NCBI GenBank assembly: GCA_022419385.1
Contig: JAJUBI010000006.1
Location: 992,001-1,056,000 of the forward strand
DNA length: 64,000 nt
From: Paraconiothyrium sp. Pb-2020
Taxonomy: Eukaryota > Ascomycota > Dothideomycetes > Pleosporales > Didymosphaeriaceae
Direction: 5' to 3'
Within the stretch, counting starts at the first letter, position 1. Every line of letters begins with the position of its first letter. Below the pieces are notes generated by a model that had not been told where the DNA came from, made no database searches, and saw only the letters and a program-made list of their open reading frames with translations. This document shows, piece by piece, positions 21,353-32,646 of this stretch. The translations under genes were made by a program, and so were the position numbers.

Positions 21353-24300
21353 ATGGCGGAGCCGTCGCAGCCATCGCGGTCGCCGTTTTCTCCTTTCGGC
21401 GAGCCGGCACATGATCCCAAGAGTGACTTCGACCACGAGGCCCTGAAGGAGTTGGATGCCATAGGTTTTCGCGAAATCCTTGACCAGGATCCTCGACCCA
21501 CATTCGTACTCGATTTAGACTCTGACTACCTTGACTACAGCGGGATCAAGAAGGGCATTCGGCCAATCTTTTGCAATGCAGCCCTAAGACTACATGATCA
21601 GCTGCTGGATAGAGTCACCGGTTCGAGTACGGAGGATATCCAAACAGAATCCGCTCAAACGCCATATCTGCATTTCAAACACTGGGTGACGCGCGTGAGC
21701 GAATTCGACGACTCTCGCGATGTCTTTCCGCAGACTTTTCTCTATCAAGGTATGCTCTGGACAGGCTTCACATCTCGGCAACGTTGGCGTTTTGTGTCTG
21801 GTATACAGAGTGATGCCTCTCAACATGTGGCGGACAAATCGCTCGGACAGCATGTCGGAAGTATAAAACGGAAGGCAAACTCGAGAGAAGTTTTCGTCAG
21901 AAGCACCTTAGGATCATCCGAAATCACGACGTCAGCCGCGACAGCGGCTGCGACTGCGACAACGAATGCAACCGTGAGCGAGCCGCCACTCAGTGTCGCT
22001 GCACCTCAAACGACGTTTTCCATCAGAAACGACGCCCTAGTATCAACTACTCCTTCATTTCCTCACGACTACAGAGCGCGCTCTTCCAATCCGACTACCT
22101 CGGGAAACACATCAAGCACCACTTCGGGAAATGCGTCCCTAACACTGGCCTCTCCAGAGCATGGTGTGCCTGACTGGACAGCCGCAAAACCACGTGGAAA
22201 ATTGACTGAGCACATGGTCTTCGCACGGAAAGTTAATTGGGCAGCCACCCCATTAGGGCCTATCGAGACCTGGCCGATAGAATTTCGCGAAATCGCCAAC
22301 CTAGTCATGAGGAATCCACATCCATGCGCACTGTTCTGGGGCGAAGAGTTGACTATGCTTTACAACGAACCATACATGCGGGAGGTGGCCGGAAACAAGC
22401 ATCCAGATCTGATGGGCACCGGCTTCTCTGGTCCGTTTAGTGAACTATGGGATGGCGTTGCTCCTATCTTCCGAGAGTGCGCTCGAACGGGGCAAAGTGT
22501 TCGCAAAGAGAACGACTACTTACCTATCGAGAGATATGGTTATCTTGAGGAGACATTCTTCTCTTGGTCATTCACGCCAGTGTACGGCGGGACGAATCGC
22601 AGTATGTAAGCATCAAAAAGACAGAGCAACATCTATGCACCTTACGCGCCATTGCGATAGCTTCGAGCTCAAAGCTCTGAGTCGTACACTGCTGACTGGG
22701 TTTCCCGATTTCAGTACTAGGGTTTTACAATGCACCCTTCGAAACAACTTATCAGACAGTAAGCCACCGAAGAATGCAAACCCTGCGACAGATGGGTGAG
22801 AAGCTCGCCGAAACGCGATCCACGAAGCACTTTTGGCAATGCGTCTTGCACGGTCTCGAAGATAATCCTTGGGAGGTTCCTTTTGCTCTGCGTAAGTTTG
22901 TTGCCTCGGAATGTGACACGAAATTTGACAATCTTCGTGGCACTGTCTGAGATATCTGTTGTTCACATGCTGATTTTGACAGTCTACTCAATCGTCGACT
23001 CAGATGACGCCGACACGGCTTCTCATTCCTCCGATAGCACCATTTTCATGAAAAGCTGCCTTTTAGAAGGCGCAATCGGTATCCCAAGCGGCCACCCTGC
23101 TTCTCCGCCAAGACTTGATATGAAGCGTTCGAAAGAGGGTTTCATTCCGGCATTCCGTGAAGCTATGCGAACCCGAGAGCCGACAATCCTTCACAGGAGA
23201 AACGGCAGTCTGCCAGATCAACTCACTGAAGGAATTGGATGGCGCGGTTACGGAGATCCCTGCAAAGAAGCCATCATCATACCCGTACGCCCGACCAACT
23301 CTGAGAACATCTTCGCCTTTTTACTCTTAGGCGTCAATCCTAGAAGAGCCTACGATGAAGAATATGACGCTTTTATTCATATGCTGAACCGGCAGTTGGC
23401 CAATTCTTTAGCTTCGTTCCTCCTTTTTGAAGAGGAGGTCCGAAGGAATAGAAATGCAGTGGAGGTCGCTAGGTTTCAGCGTGAGCAGCTGAGCCAGCAG
23501 CTCGAAGTTCAAGCTAATCGTATGCGACGAATGACAGAGATGTCGCCACTGGGCATGTATTTATTCGGTCCCGATGGCGTTCTAATGGAAGCCAACGAGC
23601 GCTATTACGAGATGACTGGGTACCTAAGAGATGACGACAGCGCTTTCGCGTTCCTAAAGCCAATGAACGAAGAGTCCCGAAGCAGGTGCGAGACTATGTG
23701 GAATGATATGATGAAAGATTCCAAACCAAGGCAGGAGGAATTTCATCTCACGAACACAGATGTTGTGCCGCGAGATCTCGGTGGCAATGCTATCGAGTAC
23801 TGGGTGCTTGCTACTTCCCAACCAGAAGTCGATGCTGAAGGGAAAGTCAAGTCCATTATGGGCTCCATTGCTGACATATCACATCTGAAATGGGTTCAAG
23901 GCCTCCAGGACCAACGATTGAAAGAGGCAGAAGAAACGAAACGCCAGCAGAACGAATTCATCGACATAACAAGCCATGAAATGAGAAATCCGTTGAGCGC
24001 TATATTGATATGCGCTGATGATATCCGGGAATCACTGTCACAGCACTCGTTTGCGAATTCGGATGCCAAAGTGGTTGAAGAGTGTATCGAAGCCGCAAAC
24101 AACATCGCACTTTGTGTGCAACATCAGAAGTCCATTGTGGATGACATTCTTACCGTTTCAAAACTTGACTCGAATTTGTTGCTTATCACACCCATTGCCG
24201 TACAGCCGACAGTCATTATACATCGCGCGATGAACATGTGTATGTAAATTTCATGTATCGTCTAGATCCATCTGGAACAAGCAAGGAACGGCTTGTCGTT

Positions 24301-25472
24301 GTGCGTCCAAGAAGGAAACCAGGTACCCAGACCCAACCACATTGATCCATACTGACTTGATACCGACGATATTAGTCAAGCCAGAAGTGGCAGCTAAAGA
24401 TATTGAATTTTCTTTCCGCGCGCACGACTGCTTACGCCAGCTAAACGTGGACTGGGTGTATCTTGATCCCAGTCGCCTACTCCAAATCACCGTAAATCTC
24501 ATCACAAACGCTATCAAGTTTACAGCAGGCTCGCAGAAAAGGATCATCACAGTTCACCTCGCTGCATCCACGGACAGACCCAAAACTCATACCAAAGGCT
24601 TTGAGTACGTACCAACCCGTGGGTCACTTATTGACGTCGCCGCTGGTCAAGATTGGGGTGAAGGCGAGCGACTGTATATCCGTGTCAAAGTGGAGGACAC
24701 TGGTGTTGGTCTGACTCCTGAAGAGAAGCGTCGCTTGTTCCAGCGATTTGCGCAGGCTTCGCCGCGGACTCACGCTACATACGGTGGCAGTGGCCTAGGC
24801 CTCTTCATCTCCCGACAACTCGCTGAACTCCACGGCGGTCAAGTCGGAGTCGCTTCAGAAGCCGGAGTAGGAAGTATTTTTGGTTTCTTCATCCAAGGTA
24901 GGAGAGCCCCGTCGCCGAAGCGTCCGGGTATCCTGGGACCCGCGCTGCTGTTAGGTCCACCGGGAGCTGCTGCAGCACAAGTCTCTATAAGATCGAATTC
25001 TAGTCCGGCATCGGTTCCATCTGCGCTGCCAGAGAATGGACCTCCCACACACAATTCAGGCATAGCTATCCTCATAGTGGAAGACAACCTAGTCAATCAA
25101 CGCGTTCTCTCCAAGCAGTTACAGAAAGCCGGATGCACCGTCTACACGGCTGATAACGGTCTTCTTGCACTTGAAGTCTTGGCTACAACATCTTTCCAAG
25201 ACCCGGCTGGTCGGCCCCTCTCGATAATCCTCATGGATTTGGAGATGCCGGAGATGGATGGGCTTACGGCAGTCGGGCGGATACGAGATATGGAGAGTGA
25301 GGGCGTGTTGGTCCGGCATGTCCCCGTTATTGCGGTGACCGCGAATGTGCGCGACGAACAGACGCGGGCAGCTATTGAGGGTGGGATGGACGACGTGGTT
25401 GCAAAACCATTCAGGGTACCGGATTTGCTTGACAAAGTTCGATCTGTGTTGGCCAGACTCGGTGCCGGATGA
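21353..25472 (+). CDS. Hybrid histidine kinase (PAS/GAF-HisKA-HATPase-REC)
   Basis: Four exons: 21353-22601, 22715-22891, 22983-24239 and 24376-25472; 1259 residues from ATG 21353. An in-frame ATG at 21284 is possible. The N-terminal region precedes a PAS-like block with WAATPLGPIETWP and HPCALFWGEELTMLYNEPY. A GAF-like region and a coiled coil follow, then a PAS domain (EMSPLGMYLFGPDGVLMEAN). The HisKA box is DITSHEMRNPLSAIL with the phosphorylated His near residue 805. The HATPase has NLITNAIKF, VEDTGVGL and GGSGLGLFIS. The REC domain has IAILIVEDN, ILMDLEMPEMDG with the phospho-Asp near 1180, and VVAKPF. The third intron (136 nt) is longer than usual and contains an immediate in-frame stop. 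The protein would pass phosphate through an Hpt protein to response regulators. The sensed signal is unknown. Confidence 0.92.
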
Positions 25473-25803
25473 CAGATCAAAGTCTGAAGGGCTTGTGGGT
25501 CATAGCCTTATTACCTATCTATACCCTAAGCTTAATCATAGTTTTTGCACGGCTGACGCGACGTCTGGATCAGCCATCCTAAAAATCTAGGCAAGGCAAT
25601 AATATGACAAGTGCTTGAGCGTAGGTTTTGGCGAGCAAACAATTGAACGTGTGAAGAAAATTTTCAAGTAAAAGGTATAAGACCTCTAAACAATATATCA
25701 GAGACAATTCGATGCACATGCTAACGCCTACGCCTCGCTATGAACCAATCTTATCGCTAAAGCGATGTTAAAAGAAGAATCGTCAATGCCGAAACCCACA
25801 AAT
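25473..25803. other. Intergenic between convergent genes
   Basis: Shared 3' region of the histidine kinase and Rieske genes, AT-rich, no feature seen. Confidence 0.4.
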
Positions 25804-27094
25804 CTACCAGACCAGTGCCTCATTGCTGTCGGAACATGAAAGACTATTGCAGAAGTCAACGTCCTCATTCGCTTCACCAGCGCTATCGGGCAACTTCTGG
25901 CGTGCAGGCCAAATCTCCCGTTTCGCATCCTGCTCGCGTTTATGCCAGTTGACGACTTCCTCCCTGCACATCTTTTGGAAGTACAGCGGGCCCTTCTCCA
26001 TGTGTGGGTGGAGCTCTCCGTTGACAAAAACACCGGCTTTGAGGTTCTTTTGTGCTAGATTACAGAGTGCCTTGTCTTCGCTCATGATGCGCTTGAACAT
26101 AGTGTTAATCTGTTGGAAGTCTTCTTCTGAAGAATGGCGGTTGCGGAAGACTTCGTAGTAGACGTTGGTGGTAGTTGCGCTGGTGGGCATGAACTTTTGT
26201 ATGAAGAAGAAGTGTGGTCTAATGCTGGTCAGAGAGGATATGGTTTGTTGGCAGCGGGTGGACTTACGAGACTGTCATGGACGCAAAAGGCCAGTAGTAA
26301 GTGCTGACAATGTGCATGCCATTCTTCTTTTGCTCTTCTGACGCCGACGCCTCATGATCAATATGCTTATCCCTGGGGGTCACGTCGTAGGTCTCGAGAT
26401 TAGCCACGGCCGGAACATCGGGATGGGTAGTTGCGCAATGGTAGCACTCGTTGTAATTATCTGCGGCGATCTTCCAGTTGTACTCAGCGTCAATTTTCCA
26501 GGTATGATCGAAATCGTAGTTGCCGAAGTCGAAAGACTCCAAGCGCTCTTGTTTATCGACGCCTTGAAAATCTGACTCCCAAGGAACCTCGGGTTCTTCC
26601 TGAGCATCGAGATTGACCCAAACGAAGCCGTTCACGTCGGTTCGAACATGAATTTTGAACAGACCGTTTTGTTGCTTGTCGAAGCCAGGGATGTCTTGGT
26701 ACCCAGGAGCCTTAGCAAGCTTGCCGTTGAGGCCATATGACCAGCCATGATATCGGCACGAGAAGATCTTGGCAGTTCCCTGGTCCTGCTCGATTACGGG
26801 ATAGGCACGGTGTCTGCATACGTTGTGGAAAGCGGTGATATTTCCCTGTCGATCACGAGAGAGCACGATGTCGAACTCGGCGATCTGATAGCGGAGGAAG
26901 TCGCCTGAGTTCTTCAAACGGAGAGAATGCGTGACAAGAAGCCACTTCCGTGAAAAGATTGCACGGCGTTCGAGCTCGTACATTTCAGGAGACGTATACC
27001 AGTTAGCCGGCAGCGCACGAACAGCTTCCCTTGTAGGAGGAGTAGTAGGATTCTTGTTGCCGCCCAGGCCGATTCTGTCGAGTATAGCTGCCAT
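25804..27094 (-). CDS. Rieske oxygenase alpha subunit, choline/glycine betaine type
   Basis: Two exons, 27094-26268 and 26224-25804; 415 residues from MAAILDRIG. The Rieske [2Fe-2S] ligands are C93-R-H95 and C113-R-Y-H116. The mononuclear iron site has H219 and H224 in NECYHCATTHPD, with bridging D212. These features match choline monooxygenase and bacterial glycine betaine monooxygenase (GbcA). A reductase partner is needed for electron supply and is not encoded nearby. The gene points away from a dimethylglycine dehydrogenase-like gene 1.9 kb off, which fits betaine demethylation as the role; choline oxidation is the alternative. No targeting peptide is obvious. Confidence 0.88.
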
Positions 27095-28984
27095 GGTGTG
27101 AGGCAAGATAAGAGCTACGATATTTACAGGTATAGTAGTTGAAGAAAGACCTTCTGGAATATGATGAGGTCGTAGTAGCGTCGTCGAGAGACTTTCATAA
27201 AGTAGTCTTGTTCGAACGGCCGCGCATGAAAGTACGATGCAGTTATGTCATGGTAAGTGCATCGTGATACCTCCTCAATTTCCTCGTACACCTCCCTATT
27301 CCCGTCTGCGTTTCCAGCTCAGCACCGTTATCGTCGCTCCCTAATGGGGAACCAGTTCCATTTGTTTAACCTGGTTCTGGGGTAGTTGTAGGACTTTTGA
27401 CCTAAAATAGTTTACTGCCACCGGGAGGTGAGTTGGGTCAAGCCTAAAACGGACATATGATCCATCTTCTGGACCCTGACTCCACACTATCTGCTGAGCC
27501 CCACCACCAAATTGTTGGTGCGTGCATCTGAATCAGTGTAGTCTGAATACAGCAGGATTGATCTTATCGTGAAGCGCTGTGTGAGCGAGCAGATCATCTA
27601 GAAGATCCCAAATCCGAAACACATAATGGCACCAGTTGGCCAAATAACAGGCTATTGACAAGCTGTCATATATCAAGATGCAGGGAGTGACGTTCGATAA
27701 CATTCTCGAAACAGTCGGTGGCGTGTTCGTATCGATGAATCACTGGGTGGCTTGAGAAGCGTGGTAGGCGGATTGGTCTCTAGAGCACATGGATAGTCGA
27801 CAGAAATGCACAAATTGGCTTCACTGCGTGTCCGTGGCACAACCAAATCCCCCACACGGAGAGTGCTGCCTGTCCCTGTTGCACCCATGAACGTGGCCGT
27901 TGCAGGGAGGTTTGTCCAAGAAGTCATAATTGACGAAGCTGGCGCGTATCTCATTCGTGAGGAATATGGAATGGTCTAAAAGAGCCAAGAATCGGAGTTG
28001 ATGTGGCTATGCCCATATTCTCTTCGAACAACGGTAAGACAATGGACTTGCCATCAGACTCATTCCCCTACAAAAACGACCACAATAGTACTTTAACACC
28101 GAGTTGGGAAAGGCAGCATACCTCAGACTAGGCCTGTCGCCTTCTATTCCCACGGGCTAGGGGACCTGACTATTATCTGGACTAATTGCTCAAGGTCGCC
28201 TTATTTTTCCGTCTCGGCAGGGACGTGAATAGGCTCTGACACGCGGCTAGGAAACCACGTCTGTTGGAAAGCTGTCTTAATTAGCAAGCGCCTACAGCCA
28301 GGTGTAAATTTAATCTTAATTACGCAAGTGGTATTATTGTCTTGGACGCCATATTTCCTCGATCGTCGACACATGGGGTTGTCTGTTCTCGGTGTTCATG
28401 AGTTCGAGAGAGAACGTCGCGTGCTGACTATACATCTTCTCCTGAATCCCCTTCTGAACGTATGGCATCGGGACCCCTCTAACTGTTCACTGTTGGTACT
28501 GCATTTCCTTTATAGTCTTGCAATGAAGGCTACCTAAATGTAGGAAAAGAAGCCCGCGGGTTTAGACGTGCTGAGCATCGTACGACTGTAGCGATGGCCT
28601 GAGACTGTATACACAGTCTTTCGATGTGTGATAGCATGATTCATACGTTGTAAGTCCTGAAATATTGCATTGTACCTCTGTGATGGTGGTGCGCGATGGG
28701 AAAGAGCATGAGAGCTCTGTTGGTGCTCGGCTTCACATTTGACGCTATTCCCCTTTTGCCCAAAATATCCATCGTGGGACTCGCACACTTCGTTCGCATC
28801 GAACGTTCCCACACGCCTGCTGCGGGGCGCAACGCGGTTTCTTTCGGCTCTGCTTTTGGTGAACTGTAGAGGGCAAAGCTTTACTTTACAATATGCTGTC
28901 ATTGCCGTATATCGGCGCGATGAGTTGCCTTCAAGTAGGCTTGTTGCCCGTAGTTCCTCCAGCACTTCATTCACAACCTAAATC
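27095..28984. promoter_or_regulatory. Long divergent intergenic, Rieske / dimethylglycine dehydrogenase
   Basis: 1.9 kb without a supported gene between two functionally related divergent genes, so a common regulatory region is plausible. A 7-bp inverted repeat, GAACCAG at 27349-27355 and CTGGTTC at 27371-27377, is one candidate element. The part near 28270-28320 is AT-rich. Confidence 0.4.
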
Positions 28985-31534
28985 ATGGCGACCTCCCAGC
29001 GCGTTGTCATTGTTGGAGCCGGAATAGTAGGTGTAAACCTAGCTGATGAGCTGGTCTCTCGAGGATGGAAGAACATTACGGTCGTGGAGCAAGGACCGCT
29101 CAACATGCCCGGTGGTTCGACTTCGCATGCGCCCGGCCTCGTATTCCAGACGAACCCTTCGAAGACGATGACAAGACTTGCAAAGTACACAGTGGAGAAG
29201 TTACTCTCGATCAAGAAGGACGGACAAGGCTGTTTCAACCAACTGGGCGGCCTCGAGGTTGCAACAACCCCGGAACGTTTAGAGGAGCTCAAGCGCAGAC
29301 ACGGCTACGCTACTTCTTGGGGCATTGAGGCGCGACTGATTAGTGGAGAAGAATGTACCCAGATTTATCCTCTACTCAACAAGGAGACTGTGCTCGGCGG
29401 TCTACACATTCCCACCGACGGGCTGGCTCTAGCGGCACGAGCCACACAATTGCTCATAGAACGAACACGCGAGGCGGGCGTACGCTATCTTGGTAACACA
29501 CCCGTAACGGACATCGAAAAATCGAACGGACGTGTCACTGGCGTTACGACTCCAAATGGATCTGTACCAGCCGACATTGTTGTTTCCTGCGCCGGTTTTT
29601 GGGGGGTCGAGATTGGAGCCATGGTCGGACTGCAAGTCCCGCTTCTCCCCCTGGCACATCAGTATGCAAAGACGACAGCTCTTCCAGGTCTCAGAAACCG
29701 CGAAGTCAACTCCAGAATAAACGGAATGAATGCCACGCTTCCCATACTGCGGCATCAGGATCAAGACCTCTATTATCGTGAGCACGGTGACCAGTTTGGT
29801 ATCGGCTTCTACGGTCATCGGCCCATGCCTGTGGTTGCTGGATCCCTCGGTTTGACTCCAGAGCACGTAGACGAGAAGAACATGCCATCCCGTCTTGAGT
29901 TCACTTCCAGAGACTTCGAGACTGCATGGAACGAATCCCAGAAACTCTTGCCTGCACTAAAGGAAACGCATATCGCTGATGGATTCAATGGCATCTTCTC
30001 GTTCACTCCGGACGGTGGGCCCATCATCGGACGAGCGCCGAATCTAGAGGGCTTTTACGTTGCGGAAGCCGTGTGGGTCACACATTCGGCCGGCATTGCG
30101 CAAGCTGTCGCACAGATTCTCACTACAGGCCGGTCTGAGATCGATGTTGGGGAGTGTGACATTTCAAGATTCGAAGAGGTTCAGCTAAGCCGCGAATACG
30201 TCTCCGAAACATCACAGCAAAACTTCGTCGAAATCTACGACATTATCCATCCTCTTGCCCCGAAGATCTCGCCGCGAAATCTACGCATCAGTCCTTTCAA
30301 CGTTCGCCAGCGGGAATTGGGCGCGTATTTCCTTGAAATTGGTGGTTGGGAGCGGCCTTTCTGGTATGAGGCAAATGCGGAGCTACTCAAGTATCTGCCT
30401 GCGAAATGGCAGCCAGTCGAACGTGACGCATGGTCGGCGCAACATTACTCCCCGATCTCCGCCGCAGAAGCCTGGAAAACTCGGAATGCGGTTGCGATGT
30501 ACGATATGACTGCATTCCATCGGTTCGAGGTTTCCGGTCCTGGCGCCTTGCACCTACTTCAGCGTCTAAGTACGAGCGACCTGAAGAAAGAGCCAGGCTC
30601 GATAACTTACACTCTCTTGCTTGACGACGCGGCTGGAATACGTGGAGACATCTTTGTTTCCAGGATAGAAGATGAGGTATTCCAGATTGGCGCCAACTCT
30701 GCTACCGAGTTCCACTACCTCTCCCGCGAGGCCCGTTTCCAGCGGCAACAATCTCCCAGTCAGTGGGTGCAGGTTCGCGAAATCACCGGAAGCACTTGCT
30801 CCATTGGTCTGTGGGGTCCACGAGCCCGAGACGTCATCGCTGGTGTAAGCACAGATGACTTCTCGAATAAGGGCCTTCCATATTTCGGCGTCAAAAAGGT
30901 CCATGTTGCCGGAATTCCTGTGCTTGCCTTCCGGAAATCGTATGTTGGTGAGCTAGGATGGGAGCTCCAAACGAGTGCGGAACTTGGGCTCCGGTTGTGG
31001 GATGCAATTGCCCAAGCAGGGAAGCTCCACGGCATCATTGCGGCAGGTCGCGCTGCCCTCAACTCGCTGCGTTTGGAGAAGGGTTACCGAACATATGGGG
31101 CCGATATGGGCACTGAGCATGATCCACTTGAGGCTGGTGTCGTCTCGGCTGTTGATTTGAAGAAGAAAGACGATTTCGTCGGCAAAGCAGGCCTCTCACG
31201 ACGGCCCAAGACACCTTCTCGCAGACTGCGATGCCTTGCTATCAATGATGGTCAATCAATGGTCCTCGGTAAAGAACCTGTATTCTACAAAGGCAAAGCC
31301 GCGGGCTACATCACTACTGCTGCTTTCGGGTTCACTGTCGGTAGACCCATAGCATACGCCTGGCTCCCCAGCAGTGTGAACTTGGGTGAGACTGTCGAGG
31401 CCGAATACTTCGGCCGCCGGGTTGCAGCTACTGTCGTGGCCGAGCCACTATACGATCCTCAAAACAGCCGTCTTCTCGATAACAGACCGCCAATTCAGTC
31501 GGAGATACAAGCACCATTGAGGTCTCGCCTATAG
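28985..31534 (+). CDS. Dimethylglycine/sarcosine dehydrogenase-like flavoprotein
   Basis: Single exon, 849 residues. VVIVGAGIVG at 7-16 is the FAD Rossmann motif. GGSTSHAPGL carries the His (H47) at the place where dimethylglycine dehydrogenase binds FAD covalently. FSFTPDGGPIIGRAP and YVAEAVWVTHSAG belong to the DAO domain. From about residue 440 the FAO_M and GcvT (aminomethyltransferase-like, folate-binding) domains follow, with YDMTAFHRFEVSGP and GELGWELQ. The enzyme should oxidatively demethylate N,N-dimethylglycine or sarcosine, passing the one-carbon unit to folate. The C-terminus is SRL, a type 1 peroxisomal targeting signal. It faces the Rieske gene divergently, which suggests a shared betaine catabolic route. 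Confidence 0.9.
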   Translation: MATSQRVVIVGAGIVGVNLADELVSRGWKNITVVEQGPLNMPGGSTSHAPGLVFQTNPSKTMTRLAKYTVEKLLSIKKDGQGCFNQLGGLEVATTPERLEELKRRHGYATSWGIEARLISGEECTQIYPLLNKETVLGGLHIPTDGLALAARATQLLIERTREAGVRYLGNTPVTDIEKSNGRVTGVTTPNGSVPADIVVSCAGFWGVEIGAMVGLQVPLLPLAHQYAKTTALPGLRNREVNSRINGMNATLPILRHQDQDLYYREHGDQFGIGFYGHRPMPVVAGSLGLTPEHVDEKNMPSRLEFTSRDFETAWNESQKLLPALKETHIADGFNGIFSFTPDGGPIIGRAPNLEGFYVAEAVWVTHSAGIAQAVAQILTTGRSEIDVGECDISRFEEVQLSREYVSETSQQNFVEIYDIIHPLAPKISPRNLRISPFNVRQRELGAYFLEIGGWERPFWYEANAELLKYLPAKWQPVERDAWSAQHYSPISAAEAWKTRNAVAMYDMTAFHRFEVSGPGALHLLQRLSTSDLKKEPGSITYTLLLDDAAGIRGDIFVSRIEDEVFQIGANSATEFHYLSREARFQRQQSPSQWVQVREITGSTCSIGLWGPRARDVIAGVSTDDFSNKGLPYFGVKKVHVAGIPVLAFRKSYVGELGWELQTSAELGLRLWDAIAQAGKLHGIIAAGRAALNSLRLEKGYRTYGADMGTEHDPLEAGVVSAVDLKKKDDFVGKAGLSRRPKTPSRRLRCLAINDGQSMVLGKEPVFYKGKAAGYITTAAFGFTVGRPIAYAWLPSSVNLGETVEAEYFGRRVAATVVAEPLYDPQNSRLLDNRPPIQSEIQAPLRSRL

Positions 31535-31801
31535 ATTTGGTCTTACAACCGTTTTTACTCCTTACCTGCCTTTAACGAGACTCCGATTAGTCACGATCTA
31601 CATTGTACATAGCAGCATTATCTCGTATCCATCATGAACTGGAGTCGCATACATTTTCATAGCCTACCAACTAATTGATTACGTCTCACTACGAGGACAC
31701 TGCGTAAGGACCATGCGAAATGCTTGATATTTCAATTACCCACTTCGTTCCTACTTCTGTATGATTCTATATCACAACCCTGGCATTTCTTGGTCTATGG
31801 A

Positions 31802-32559
31802 TTAGTTTCCATCCCACACCTTGGGGCCTGGTACGACGTAGGACTTGGGGTTGTTCCCTTGGAGAAAGTTAGTTTCTACTTTCTTTATGCACCGAAGTTT
31901 TGCTTACACTTGTTGAATGCAATACCGGGGTCGTTCGCCTTGTAAATTCCGGGGATCTTATTCAAGGGTCCAGGGTTGCCTCCTCCGGGACCTTCGATCT
32001 TGAGTTGATAGCACTCGATGTAGAACTGAGCTTTGCCTTCATGGGCTTGATGAAGACCAATGTGCTCCACGCGGACAAGGTACTCGCCTGGAGGAATGGT
32101 TTTCTGAACCGTCCATTCCAATCGGTCCTTCTGCCATGAACACCAGTTGTTGTCTGTTCCGGGGTTGCTGCCGCAAAGAGCGGTCTCGTAGACCTTCACC
32201 CAGTCGCCGCTCCCGTCGTAGTCCTTGACACCGGACTCGGGAGCCTTACTGATATAGACGAAACCCGGGCCAGGGTGCTCGATAAACTCGTTGTTGAAGA
32301 GCTTGAAGCCAAGCTTGTCTCCGGCTTTGACAGTGTACGTTGCGGTCGATCCTGCCTTCGCACCCTTGTTGCATCGAAGGTCGTTGGAGTTCATGAGCTC
32401 ACTTGTGAAGGCAGGGTTATAAGAGTTGGAGTTTTTGCGCGTGTACGCATACTCTCCACCGATGGAGGCGCCATTGACGATCAGTCGATTGAAGATGTAG
32501 TGGGCCTGCGCAAGGGGCGCAGAGGCAGCGAGAAGTGCCGATAATGCGGAGACCTTCAT
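31802..32559 (-). CDS. AA9 lytic polysaccharide monooxygenase
   Basis: Two exons, 32559-31908 and 31857-31802; 235 residues. Residues 1-19 are a signal peptide ending AQA, so the mature chain starts with His20, the N-terminal copper ligand of the histidine brace. His95 in FIEHPGPGFVYIS is the second ligand. His170, Gln178 and axial Tyr180 (QFYIEC) complete the AA9 site. Cysteines 63, 129, 140 and 183 can form disulfides. The small second exon gives the family ending YVVPGPKVWDGN. No cellulose-binding module is present. The enzyme is secreted and cleaves cellulose or other glucans oxidatively, using an external electron donor. Confidence 0.93.
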
Positions 32560-32638
32560 GATGACGGCCGCAGCACTCCTAGGTGATGCTTGTCTGGGAG
32601 TATCGCGAGTTGTCGGAGAAAGCGATACAATGCTACGA

Positions 32639-32646
32639 TATTTATA
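32639..32646 (-). promoter_or_regulatory. TATA box of the AA9 gene
   Basis: TATAAATA on the minus strand, about 80 bases before the ATG at 32559; typical for a regulated secreted-enzyme gene. Confidence 0.55.
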
